A DNA stretch of 64,000 bases, taken from the NCBI GenBank assembly GCA_022702545.1, contig JAHRBC010000004.1, positions 868,001 to 932,000 on the forward strand. Direction: 5' to 3'. Positions 10,644 through 20,798 of the stretch are shown piece by piece. The position numbers were made by a program, and so were the translations under genes. Numbering within the stretch: the first letter of the stretch is position 1; the number at the start of each line of letters is the position of its first letter. The notes under the pieces were generated by a model. The model did not search any database. It saw only the letters and a program-made list of their open reading frames with translations, and was not told where the DNA came from. The stretch is from Phycomyces nitens (lineage: Eukaryota > Mucoromycota > Mucoromycetes > Mucorales > Phycomycetaceae).

Positions 10644-13033
10644 TTACTTTCTCTGGGGAGTAGGTGTACGGTTCTTCTTGCGTGCTACGGGGGACTTGGT
10701 CTCACTTATTGAGCTGTTTCGTTTCCCTACACAGTTCATTTCACCAATTTGTTCATTATCATCCCAAACACCTTCCCAACTTACGTGTGAGGACTGGACT
10801 GGGAGCATAATCTGGTTGTGTAAAAGGACCCGGGTATGACTGAGGGTATGGTACACTCTGTTGTGGTGTGAGTGCTGGGGTCTGTGGATGATCAATTTGC
10901 TGCTGCTGTGCTTGTTGTTGTTGTTGTTGCTGATGTTGTTGTTGCTGCTGTGCTTGGGCCTGTGCCTGAGCTTGAGCTTGAGCTTGGGCCTGTGCTTGAG
11001 CTTGAGCTTGGGCCTGAGCCTGTGCTTGGGCCTGTGCCTGTGCTTGAGCCTGAGCTTGGGCCTGAGCTTGGGCCTGTGCTTGAGCTTGGGCCTGAGCCTG
11101 AGCCTGAGCCTGAGCCTGTGCCTGTGCTTGAGCCTGAGCTTGAGCCTGAGCCTGAGCTTGCTGATGCTGTTGTTGTTGTTGCTGTTGTTGCTGTTGAAGC
11201 TGAAATTGGTACTGCAGGTTTTGTTGCTGGAAAAGAGGATTGTTTAAAGAAGCATGCTGCATTGCTTGTTGCTGGCGGAATAAGGCTTGTTGCTGAAGGG
11301 CATGCTGCTGTTGATATTGAAGAGCCTGCTGTTGATATTGAGTAGGATGGGCTCTATTGGTACTGCCCTGGGTCCTTACAACCGGTGAGGGTGCACCTGC
11401 AAATCCAACTTCACTTCCGCCATCAGACTGTGCCATGGATGGCTTGGCTGAAAAAACACATAATATTAACCAACCTGTCATGTATTGGAGTTGGTGCGTA
11501 CCTGTTGCAGATTCTTTTGCTTTGGCAAGTTGTAGCTTGCAATTATTGGCAATAGCATTTAAACTCGCTAAACACAGCCAGCCATTAGTCATCAGTCATC
11601 CAACACACATCCCAGTATCTAAAACCTTGGCCTTGTCTTTTTTTTTCCACTTACATTTTGGCGTCTCGCCAGTTACCAATGCATGAAAGGCGACTTCTTG
11701 GAACCGCAATGCACAGTCCGCCAGCTATAGTATTTTGTCACCACACCGAGCACAGCACCATACTGATCTTTACTTACCTCTAGAATATTATAGACTCGCA
11801 TTGGCACTCCCCACTCATTCACAGGTGATTCTGGCAACGGCAAGGTGACGGTACCAGACTCTTTATCTCTATTATCGTCCTCCAGGGCCATTCGTGAAAT
11901 GAATTCCTCATGGCCCTGAGAGGCAAAGTCCATATATTCGATTTTCCGGATGCCTTCCGGTGTCAGCACAAACTGCACCAACAAGTGCCCGGTTGACACG
12001 ACCTACAAAAAATAAGGTTACAATCTGACAACTAGGGCGACCTTGGGGAAATTTTCCATTATTACCAAGTGTCCATCATCATAACGATGAATTAGCCGTG
12101 CCTGAGGACACTCGACATTAAGACCACCAGCCATAATATACTCTGTGGTCTGTTCCAATGTGAGCTGAATAGATACGATACCACAGTCGTATTGTGTGTG
12201 GAAATAGCGTACAAGGAGGGCACGAATAATCTCTGGTATATGTATACACACACACACATGTATTTATAAAAGCGTATATGCATATAAATAATATTATATA
12301 TATATATGTATATATAAAAAAATATGTATATTTAGAATCATGGTTGATATACACCTTGGTCAAGTTTGCTAGTTGTGTTGTGTATAGGTAGATATGTGAA
12401 TAGATATACTTACGAAATTTCTTTGGCATAGCCTCCTTGGCGCTCGATAGACGCATCGTTAATGAGCTTGTGGTGGTGAAAAAGTCGGAGACGAAGTTTT
12501 GCCAAAAAACTGGATCGCGAGCAGCCTATACTTTGATGAGCAAAGGTCCTGAATGACTTCCCACTCTTTACCTCTACGCCTGGATTGAGCTGTTCTGCAA
12601 ACTGAAGAAGCCTCAGGACTGCTTGACCTGTAGTCTCTGTCCTAGTAAATCTACACGTGTCAGGCCCGGTTAGATTCGACGACCATTACCTCTGTATCGG
12701 GGTGGAGATAGCTTTGGGCCCATTGGGTTGTCCATTCTGCTGTTGTGGTACGGCTGGAGATCCTTGGGCGTTCATTACGGGTGTAGGAGGCAACATCCCT
12801 GAGCGTGCTATCTGCTGATACGCAAAAATCTGTCGCTGGCGAAACAGGTGTTGGACCTGTGCTTGGGCCTGTGCCTGTGCTTGGGCTTGTGCCTGTGCCT
12901 GTGCTTGTGCCTGTGCATTGGCTAAGGCGTGTGCCTGTGTCTGGGCCTGTGTCTGTGCTGGTGTCTGTGGTTGCTGGGGAGGTGGTGGAGGTGGTTGTGG
13001 TACACCAGAAGGGGGGATGGGTCCATTGGCCAT
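10644..13033 (-). CDS. LIM-domain-binding (LDB/PtaB-like) transcriptional co-regulator
   Basis: Nine exons (13033-12690, 12650-12572, 12525-12414, 12232-12066, 12002-11778, 11724-11655, 11567-11502, 11447-10785, 10726-10644) join in phase to 602 aa. The middle (about 115-290) matches the LDB/Adn1/SEUSS core: VLRLLQFAEQL, DPVFWQNFVSDFFTTTSSL, IIRALLVRYFHTQYDCGI-SIQLTLE, ECPQARLIHRYDDGHLV and HLLVQFVLTPEGIRKIEYMDF. In fungi these proteins (PtaB, Mfg1, Adn1) act in the nucleus with Flo8/SomA-type factors to control adhesion, filamentation and development. In animals they dimerise and bind LIM domains. Both ends are low complexity: PPPP and Gln-Ala repeats at about 20-65, and long Gln and Gln-Ala tracts within 330-500. 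The C-terminal end is basic (VARKKNRTPTPQRK), a possible nuclear signal. The start is the first ATG before MANGPIPPSG; upstream in-frame codons lack an ATG. Confidence 0.85.
10947..11160. repeat. Hexamer (Gln-Ala)n coding repeat in the LDB-like gene
   Basis: About 214 bp of tandem 6-mers, read on the minus strand as CAG/CAA plus GCT/GCC/GCA, encode roughly 35 consecutive Gln-Ala pairs. Synonymous variants are mixed, so the DNA repeat is imperfect while the protein repeat is perfect. It is flanked on both sides by CAA/CAG polyglutamine runs. Length polymorphism between strains is likely. Confidence 0.95.
12854..12917. repeat. Second (Gln-Ala)n repeat, exon 1 of the LDB-like gene
   Basis: An independent, shorter Gln-Ala hexamer tract lies about 1.7 kb from the first in the same gene. 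It uses a different balance of synonymous codons (mostly CAGGCA/CAGGCC/CAAGCA on the coding strand). Confidence 0.9.
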
Positions 13034-13656
13034 TGGAGGAGAAGAAAAAAGATGGAGTAACAACCCTAACTACTCTGGATTGCTAGGAAGCCGCTCTCTG
13101 CGCTATGTGCACCACTCTCCAAAACACTTACGTCACTTTTACATGACGTAGACAGACCTCAAGTTTAGAGTTGTGTGTGTGTGTTATTCGTTGTAATGCT
13201 TACAGAAATAGGAGAGATGGATTGAAGATTAGGTAGATTGAAAAAGGGGACAAGTAAAACTAGCGTAGAATGAACTTGCTTTTTTTAAAAAAACAAAAAA
13301 AAACCAAAAAAGAACCAAAAAACAAATGAGGATTGCGACTGAATGAAATCTGAATGATTGTAACAATTGCACTCTTTCTTCCTTTCTTTTTAAAAAAATG
13401 GCTTAAGCTTTAATTATATCCATTACATTAAACATTTTACTAGATTTATACAAAAGTGTTAATAAATTGATATTTCAGAATAATAAAGAATAATCCAAAG
13501 GGTATTAAGGATATACAAGGTATTTACAGTGGAATTGATTAAGAAGAAGAAGAAAATAAAGAAGAAGATACAATTACAAGGCCTGGTTTAGATAAAATGA
13601 GCCAAGATGATGATGATGCTTGGCAAGCAAATAATAAATAATAAATAATAAAAGGG
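13034..13656. other. Intergenic between LDB-like and coiled-coil genes
   Basis: The first part is the promoter of the LDB-like gene, with a TGTGTGTGTG run near 13175. The rest is the AT-rich 3' flank of the coiled-coil gene with AAATAATAAAT repeats near 13630. No further gene was seen. Confidence 0.5.
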
Positions 13657-16362
13657 TTATTTGTTGCCGAGCCAGCTGGTGCCAAATGCAGCCCCTTTCC
13701 AGTCGGCTTCCTTGTCGGGTGAGGCTGGACTGGAGCTCAGGTCTCCTTTTGTGACATTTAAGCCAAGAGCGCTCTTCTTCCGCTCGACTCCATTTGCTAC
13801 TGCGATGGATTTGCTTCGTTTTGAGGTTCCTGTGCTGTTTGATGATCTGAGGACTGGATAGGGAATTGGCTTTGGATGGATTATCTGCCGTCGCTTCTCG
13901 GTTACAGTGCGAGGGAAGCTTGCAGCTGGGCCATGTCTGTCAAGATCACTCTTTTTGCGTCGAACGATTTGAACGGCTGGTGCACGCGAATTTGGCTTTT
14001 TGTAGTCGTCTTCTGTCATGGATAGCGGCTGATCGGGACGAAGCGTTTCATGAGACACTGTGCGATGAAGCACTTTTGGATCATCTGTCCTCTGGAAGAC
14101 GCTTGACAGCCATGCCAGCGGTCCAGTCGATGATTTACGTGGGGCCTGCTGCTTCCGAAGTGCTTCTTCCTTTGCACGTGTGTCGCTTTCTTCAATCTTC
14201 TTGACATATTCAACCTGGAGATCGTTCATGGTTGACCGCAAGTGGCCAATTTCCCTCAACATGTCCAGGACGAGATTGAGAAGAGGAAAGAAGTCGGCCA
14301 AGACAATGTCTTTGGAGTCTTCGATAATAATAAACCGCGTCTTTATTCCATCGACATCCACCATCACACTCTCGATGATGGTGTTACTCATGGTGCTGAG
14401 CTCAATCATGTCAAAGGTGCGTTTGAGCTGGCGATTAAGGGTTCTGATATCAGTGCCCTGGAGACGCTCAAATGTCTGGCTGGCGACTGTTAGGAGAAGA
14501 TGGTAAGGAGGCTGGTCTTCGGTCTTGCTGCCGACTGTCTTGAGTGATGAGGATGGCGAGGGCTGGCTGACACTCTGGGACTAAAGGGGGTTAGCGTGTT
14601 GATATTTGAATGTCGACTTACTTCAAGTGTTTCAGTCGGATGGACTGGCTTGTCCTCTTCTGCCTGGAGAATGGCCTTGTTTCGCTGCATATAGTAGTGG
14701 TAGTGGTGGTGGATGACAGGTGTGGTTGTGGGAAGAGAGGTAGATGAGGTAGGAGAGGGAGCCTTGGCCAGCAAAGGGCTTCCCAATCCGTCGGTGGTCG
14801 TCAGCCGCCGGGTGCGCATTTTGGATAGATTCCGAGACCGTAAAAGATGCTTGTCTTCGTGCTGGGGGGCAGAGGTACTCATCCACGTAGACAGATCTTC
14901 TTTTTTGAGCTGATTTATAGCCAGAGGACTATCTGCGCCGTCTGTTACTTCAGGTAATATTTCTGGAGTGGTTTGGGGGGTTGATTGAGGGGAAGTTTCG
15001 GCCTCACTTGTGGTTGCACTTTTTTGGTCGTAATCCAACAAGTCTTCACTGAGTCTTGTATTTGCAGACGCCAACTTCTTCATAAATGTAACCAGATGGC
15101 CATGATTTTCAGGGTCGGAAGGTGGGACCAATGTGGACGTAAGCTACAAAAAAGAAAGTTATTCTGTTAGCACCACCCCCTTTTTTATATATATATATCT
15201 TGATAAAGAAGAATAGATTACCTTGACCACATCTTTACGTAGCTTCTCGTTTGATTCCAGTAACCAGACTAGATTAGCCTTTCTCTCTGGACTCATTGTC
15301 ATTTCTTGCTGGTCCTGCTTAAGACGCTCATAGGCACCAGTTATGGATTCTATCAAATAAAGGTTAAGAAACTGGTCCACTGTGTTGGATTCTCACCATA
15401 TTTAGCTCGCAATTTCTTGTGTTTTGACTCCAAAGAGAGCTCGTTTTTTCGTGCCAAGGCCAACTCTTGCTTGGAGTCTTCGAGCTGTGTCGATCACAAT
15501 TAAACATTGATGATTTGGGTGAATAGGCGTACCTTTGTGCGCATGCTTTCTTCGCGTGTGTTTGCCTGTCTGATCATCAACTTGAGGATATTCAGCTTCT
15601 CAACCTCTAGGGTCCTGCTCTGGAGTTCGTTGGTCAATTGAAGGCATCGTGCGTTTGCTGTCTCGAGATCTGCGGCAGTCTCCTCGATGATCTGATATAA
15701 TATAGATAAAAAAAAGGGGGGGGGGAGGGGAGGAGGAGGGGGTTATTTAAATAGGCACTCAATTACTGTTTTTTACCTTTTGTGTCTTTTGCCACTCCCA
15801 AGTAGTCCGGTTGTTCTTCTCAATCAGATCCTGACGAATATTGTCATTCTCTTCCAGCTGGGCCTCCAACGTCTGTACTTGATCGCGCGATTCTTCTAGC
15901 TGGCCAAACTGTTGGTTACACCCGCTCTCGATGAGACACAAATGTCTTACCTGCTGTTCCAACAGAGCACTTGTCTGACTTGATTCTCGTACAAACGCTT
16001 CATGTTTGTGTAATAAGCCTTGTCCGATTTCTGGATAGTAGGTTAATTGCTGATAACAGTTTTATGGGGGATTATTTACCTGCAGCCAGACGGGTGTCTA
16101 CTTCCAGCTTTCGGATTGCCTTTGTCAAGGTGGCCAGACTTTCGCAGTCAGATTTTCCACAGCAACGACAAGGGTTGTCGAGTAGCCAACTGACGGGTGA
16201 ACTGGCGGATTCCGAAATGCTTCGGGTCAACCAGTCCTGGAGCGAGTCTTCAATGTTTGGCTCGTCGTAATCTGATCTGCTAATGGGATTAGGCATTGGC
16301 ATTGGCATTGGCATTGTGTTGGCTCTACTGGTGACGCGATTACGCAGCCTCTGTCTGTTCAT
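13657..16362 (-). CDS. Large coiled-coil protein, function unknown
   Basis: Eight exons (16362-16080, 16030-15951, 15908-15777, 15691-15533, 15484-15397, 15349-15222, 15143-14622, 14580-13657) join in phase to 771 aa. The N-terminus has a short MP repeat, then WLLDNPCRCCGKSDCESL, a Cys-rich patch of four cysteines. Residues about 85-310 are heptad-like coiled coil (EESRDQVQTLEAQLEENDN, LEDSKQELALARKNELSLE). A Ser/Thr/Pro-rich linker contains HHHYHYYMQRN. A folded segment at about 495-570 reads TFERLQGTDIRTLNRQLKRTFDMIELSTMSN and FPLLNLVLDMLREIGHLRSTMNDLQVEYV. The C-terminus is basic and disordered, ending FGTSWLGNK. I do not recognise the family; cytoskeletal, cortical or spindle-pole roles are possible by architecture only. 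An upstream open stretch (SGVHNPTLYLP) in frame before the ATG, after a TTTAG acceptor, suggests an additional 5' exon. Confidence 0.8.
15709..15743. repeat. G-rich intronic tract
   Basis: A run of more than ten G, then GGGAGGGGAGGAGGAGGGGG, lies on the plus strand inside an intron of the minus-strand coiled-coil gene. In the transcript it is a C-rich polypyrimidine tract near the acceptor. On DNA it is a G-quadruplex candidate. Confidence 0.7.
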
Positions 16363-16531
16363 CGCAGGCAAATAAAGGGTAGGGTTGTGGACGCCACTGG
16401 ACCTAAAGAGATTGAGGGGGGAGGAGGTGGGGAAAGAAAGAGAAAGAGAAAGAGAAAGAGAAAGAAAAAGGTGGTGATGTTAATGTGCATAGGATGTTTA
16501 GAGAGGCCAGCTTAAGGTTTTCACCGCCGCA

Positions 16532-16538
16532 TTTTATA
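16532..16538 (-). promoter_or_regulatory. Probable TATA box of the coiled-coil gene
   Basis: Minus-strand TATAAAA stands about 170 bp upstream of the chosen ATG and is followed by a long TTTCTC pyrimidine tract (16437-16470), a common fungal promoter or leader pattern. Confidence 0.4.
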
Positions 16539-18315
16539 GGCGGTGGCACAAAGAGATGGCTATTGCAAAAAGGTGCTTTTTGGCTAGTCATCCAACTGCT
16601 CGTGTTTGTTCCAGAAACAGTGATTGTGCATCATGGCCAGAACCTCCTTTTCTTCACAACAAACCGTCGCCAGGTAGCTGACCAAGTTACACCCGAATAG
16701 ACAAGGTATTAAGCATTGGCTGTTTCTTCAATTTGTCCTTTTTGAGATTATTATTATTATTATTATTATTATTATTTTCTTTTTTTTTGTTCTTTTCAAA
16801 TCACCATGGTAATTCGGCAATGATTTTGGGCCAGTGAGAATGAATAGGCCTATCAGGTATGAACTCATCTGGCGCAATAAGCTGTTCTTTATTAGAGGCT
16901 TATGATCCTCATTGTGTATTGGCGTCATTCTCTACTAACAGACCCATAAAAGCCAATAAAACGATTGGAACCAACAAAAAAATAAAATAAAAGCATAGTT
17001 GGGATTCGGTATAAGCCATGAGTCTTGATCTATCTATATGCAACAGCATAATAGGTGTAACATGTAATTGTCAGAGAAAGCAGCTCTAGGGCTTCTTATC
17101 CCATGGCATGTTGTGCGACACTTGGCTAGGATTTGTTACACTTGCCAGCGTAAAGCACATTTGATTGTAGCATTACATCACCCTCTAGCCTTGTAAACAA
17201 ATATCCTGTCTGGCTCACAAGGAGTGCTTCCATGGCCTGACCTCTCAGAATAAGCGCGGGCTGTTGAGGTTAAACTCAATGCATGGGCAGCATATATTCC
17301 ATGTATATTTTAATCGATTGTCTCAATCCCAAAGAAGCAGAATTATGTATGCAGACGCATTAAACGATAAACCAATTGGTTTCAATCATATATACCTAAT
17401 AGAATCGAATAGTTGTAAATGTCTTTGTGAATTCACTTTCCCCCCTTTGTAATCTGTTTATAAATAAATAAATAAATAACTAAACCGTCTTTTAAACATT
17501 CACGATTTCCAAAACTCCAATGCACCCCCTTGTTTACCGAGTGCATAAAGAAGTCCATATGATGTTTAAATATACTTCTTTATATAACATCTTTTACATT
17601 CAGAAATTTTGGTTCTTTAAATAAAGCGGCTATTATTATTAATAATAATTTTTTTTGGATCGACAGTATGACGAAACAAAGAGAATTTGTATTTTATGAT
17701 TTATGATTCATGATTTATACTTTTTCTTTCTTTCTTTCTTTCTCGGAGTCATTTGCCGCAATATTGTACAAGTCATTTCTTTGTGATCTTTGATACTTAT
17801 TGCCAATTGTTAAACATTTAATTTGTACCTTGTGCCTTGGTCATCAAGACTCAAGAGATACGGCGCACTCTTATCCTAAATACACCAAAACCGCCAAATT
17901 ATTCGGATTTATACTTTTCTCTCTTTTTGTAATTGCGCCCATTCTGCAAGATAAAAACAATCTTTTTACAGCCAATTTGGAGCATCATTCAACGAATATA
18001 AACAATAATCAGCGTGAGATTAACCTGTGAATATCTTTCAAACATTCTGGTAATGTTTGTTTATAAAACAAGGCACAAATACACACATTGAAATGAACCA
18101 AATAACTAACTATATGTCCACCAAGCCCATTTGATAAGCTATTATTATATATAGACTAGTAATTTGGTAGAGTGGTTGTAAACACTTGGCATAAATACAA
18201 TGCATCTTTCTTATTCAACAATTAAATATATGTATATATGTATATATATGTATATGTATATGTATATACTCACTTGTTTGTTTTCAGTGGGGATTATTCA
18301 TACGAGTCTATCAGA
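16539..18315. other. Intergenic, 1.8 kb, repeat-rich
   Basis: Contains an (ATT)n run at 16747-16776, AATA repeats near 17460-17478, a TTTC run near 17724-17744 and TATATG repeats near 18225-18265. A 76-codon plus-strand open stretch at 17800-18030 with one hydrophobic segment lacks an ATG at its start and has no recognisable family. I do not annotate it as a gene. Confidence 0.5.
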
Positions 18316-19442
18316 TTATTGTTTATTCACAGTAGGGAATGGGGGTGGGATTGATTCCTTGGGAAAGAGCTTCTCTCCTCTCAACTTGACCGCATCCTTA
18401 ATCTTGACAAACTGATCATCGAATCCGGGAACAGATCCCTTGATGTATACAAGGTTCTGTTCAGAATCAACCTTTAATACCTAGATAGATATCAAACACT
18501 CATTAAACACTTGATCTACTCCCAATCATCATCTTCAACTTGACCAACCTTGAGACTCTGTACAGTGACACTGGTTCCACCAAGACGACCAGCCATCTTT
18601 TTGCCCTTGAAGACCTTACTGGGCCACTATTTGACAAGATATAATATACTTAGAAACCGCCTCCAATTTTTTTATTATATAAAAGATTGTCAATTCTTAC
18701 CTTGCGCTGACCAGTAGAACCACCGGAACGATGGGTTAATGACACACCGTGAGAAGCTGGCAGACCAGCAAAGTTCCATCTCTTCATCACACCAGCAAAA
18801 CCTTTACCGATGCTGCAAAAAGTACAAAAAAATTAAATATTCTGTCCATCTGTATCCCTCCCAAAAAAAACAAAGAAGAAGACGTACGAGGGTCCTGTAA
18901 TGTCGACATATTGACCGGTAACAAAGTGTGATGCATTGAGTTCGGTTCCAATGGGCAACATGGCATCTTCGGATACTTTGAATTCAACAACCTTTTCACG
19001 CAAGCCAACTCCAAGTGTTTCATAATGTACACGGAGGGGCTTGGATACATTCTTTTCCTTTTTGGTGGTCGAGCCAATCTGCAATGCTGAATATCCATGC
19101 TTTTCTTTTGTGCGAATGTCAGTCACAATCACGTCCTCCAACTGTAAGTGCAGGAAAACAAGTGTCAGTATTGCCAGTGTCTGCTTCCCAAGCTCAGTCA
19201 CAATTATGAATGTGTACCTGAAGGACAGTGACAGGCAGACGAGATCCCGCTTCATCCCACATGGAAGTCATGCCCTTCTTTCGTGCAATGACACCAGTAC
19301 GAACAGAGTCAGGGGTCCAGACGGGAGCTGCAGCAGCCTGGAAGGCAGAAGAGTGAAATGCAGCAGCCCAACGAGAGCTCATGGCAGGTGCAGCCAGCAC
19401 TCGGCCAATAAGTGTCGAGGTCGTCAATAATTTAAAGGACAT
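18316..19442 (-). CDS. MRPL9: Mitochondrial large-subunit ribosomal protein uL3m
   Basis: Five exons (19442-19218, 19141-18888, 18812-18701, 18626-18549, 18480-18316) join in phase to 277 aa. The N-terminus is a mitochondrial targeting peptide rich in Ser, Thr, Ala and Arg with no acidic residue for about 40 positions. It is followed by the uL3 fold: [66 protein letters not shown], then [18 protein letters not shown] and the [14 protein letters not shown] block that contacts 23S-type rRNA near the peptidyl-transferase centre. The GKGFxGxMKRW and THRxxGSTG motifs are diagnostic of bacterial-type L3. The symbol follows the budding-yeast name (MRPL3 in animals). The donor of intron 3 is GTTGGT, slightly unusual. 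Confidence 0.95.
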
Positions 19443-20798
19443 GATTAGACGAGGCTTGCTTGAACTGCTCTCGAAAAAATAATAGGGCAAGACAAGGTGG
19501 GACCCCTCTCAGTTATCGCTCTCACCAGATTCACACGTCACTTTAAGACTTGCTTTCCTGACCATCCGAGGCTTAGCTTGAGAGTGGGATCGAGAGCTTA
19601 TTTGATCTCCCCTCCTCCTCCCCTTTACCACAAGCAACATGATCTATCAAATAGATACGTAGCATCATGTTATTATTATTATATTGAAAAATATCATTCA
19701 AAGTACTATTAATCCTTATAGTGGAATCCAAAGAGTAGAAACCCAAATGGCAAGACTTGGGTTGGTAAAAAAAGAATGATTGGCTATTGTTACTCTAGAC
19801 AAATGATGAGCAAAATGGCTGATATTTGACTGATTAAAGACATATCTAGCTAACCTGTCTAGAAATGGTGGCACTATTGAATAGTCGACTAGAGATTTGT
19901 CTTTTAAATCATGGCTGAATTGACAGGTCCTGAATTGACAGGTACCTGAATTGACAGGATAAATCGCAATTAGATACTTTTCTTTTTGTTTGTTTGAAAG
20001 AGACGGTAAAAGACGGTATTCAGATGTTATAAGTAATTGATAAATCAGAACAAAACCTTGTTGTACACATATTTCTGAAATACATATAGAGCCTGTAGAG
20101 ATATTTGACAGCCATTAGATCAACATGTCAATAAAGAAAGAAAGAAAAGAGAGAGTCTTTTTTAGATCCAATTCCTAGTCTAGAGACGAATAAGAGTAAC
20201 AATAATCATAAAGGCCAACGAGGAGTCTAGGCAAGATATGGTTGTAGATCCAAAGGGCGAGTGTGGTATAATAATCATAACCTGTACAAATATACTTTCT
20301 TCCCAGGCCTACCGCGCGTTATTATTGGTCCTAATCACCCTGAAAAACGCAAGATCCATTCTGTACATCGCAAGATCTATTTTTATTTTTGTTCTGAATT
20401 TGCTGGTGAACAAATCCAGACGGATTAGTGCGTACTGTATTGTGACAATCTTTTTTCTTTTTTGACAATATTTTAAAGAATCACCCAAAACAACAAGGGC
20501 AATGATTTTATATTGCCAACCATGAATATGGTGCAATAGATCAAGAGGTTCAGACGGTCTTGGTCGTCCATTGCAATAAGATAAGTATCTTGATATATAA
20601 ATACATGCTTATATAAAAAAAAGAAAAAAGAAACTCAACTCAAAATTTTCGGAACACACCAAGCTATTTGCTAAACACGAACACACAACATTTTTCTTGT
20701 GTCTATCGCACCTTTATTTTTGCTCTTCTCTTTCTCTTACTCTTTTATAGGTCGGGTGTGGAAGTTTGAGCAAGACCAAGTAGAGCGGCTATGCAAGT
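19443..20798. other. Divergent intergenic region, uL3m / Zn-cluster factor
   Basis: About 1.36 kb. Includes three tandem copies of CTGAATTGACAGG at 19915-19958. A TATATAAATA at about 20595 and a pyrimidine-rich stretch at 20690-20750 probably form the promoter and leader of the Zn-cluster factor. No other gene was recognised. Confidence 0.5.
19915..19958. repeat. Three tandem copies of CTGAATTGACAGG
   Basis: Copies start at 19915, 19930 and 19946, spaced by two or three variable bases. It is short, and could be a small minisatellite or clustered protein-binding sites upstream of the uL3m gene. Confidence 0.8.

Noticed and set aside
10861..11345. Plus-strand ORFs rich in Leu-Cys-Ser or Pro-Glu-Leu across the Gln-Ala repeat
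   Set aside because: They are antisense shadows of the hexamer repeat in the LDB-like gene and have no independent coding signal.
16747..16776. Regular ATT array considered as a CRISPR-like or satellite structure
   Set aside because: A simple trinucleotide microsatellite with no spacers; no CRISPR-type structure was found anywhere in the window.
17800..18030. 76-codon ORF with a hydrophobic segment
   Set aside because: No ATG at its start, no family, and located in repeat-rich intergenic DNA.
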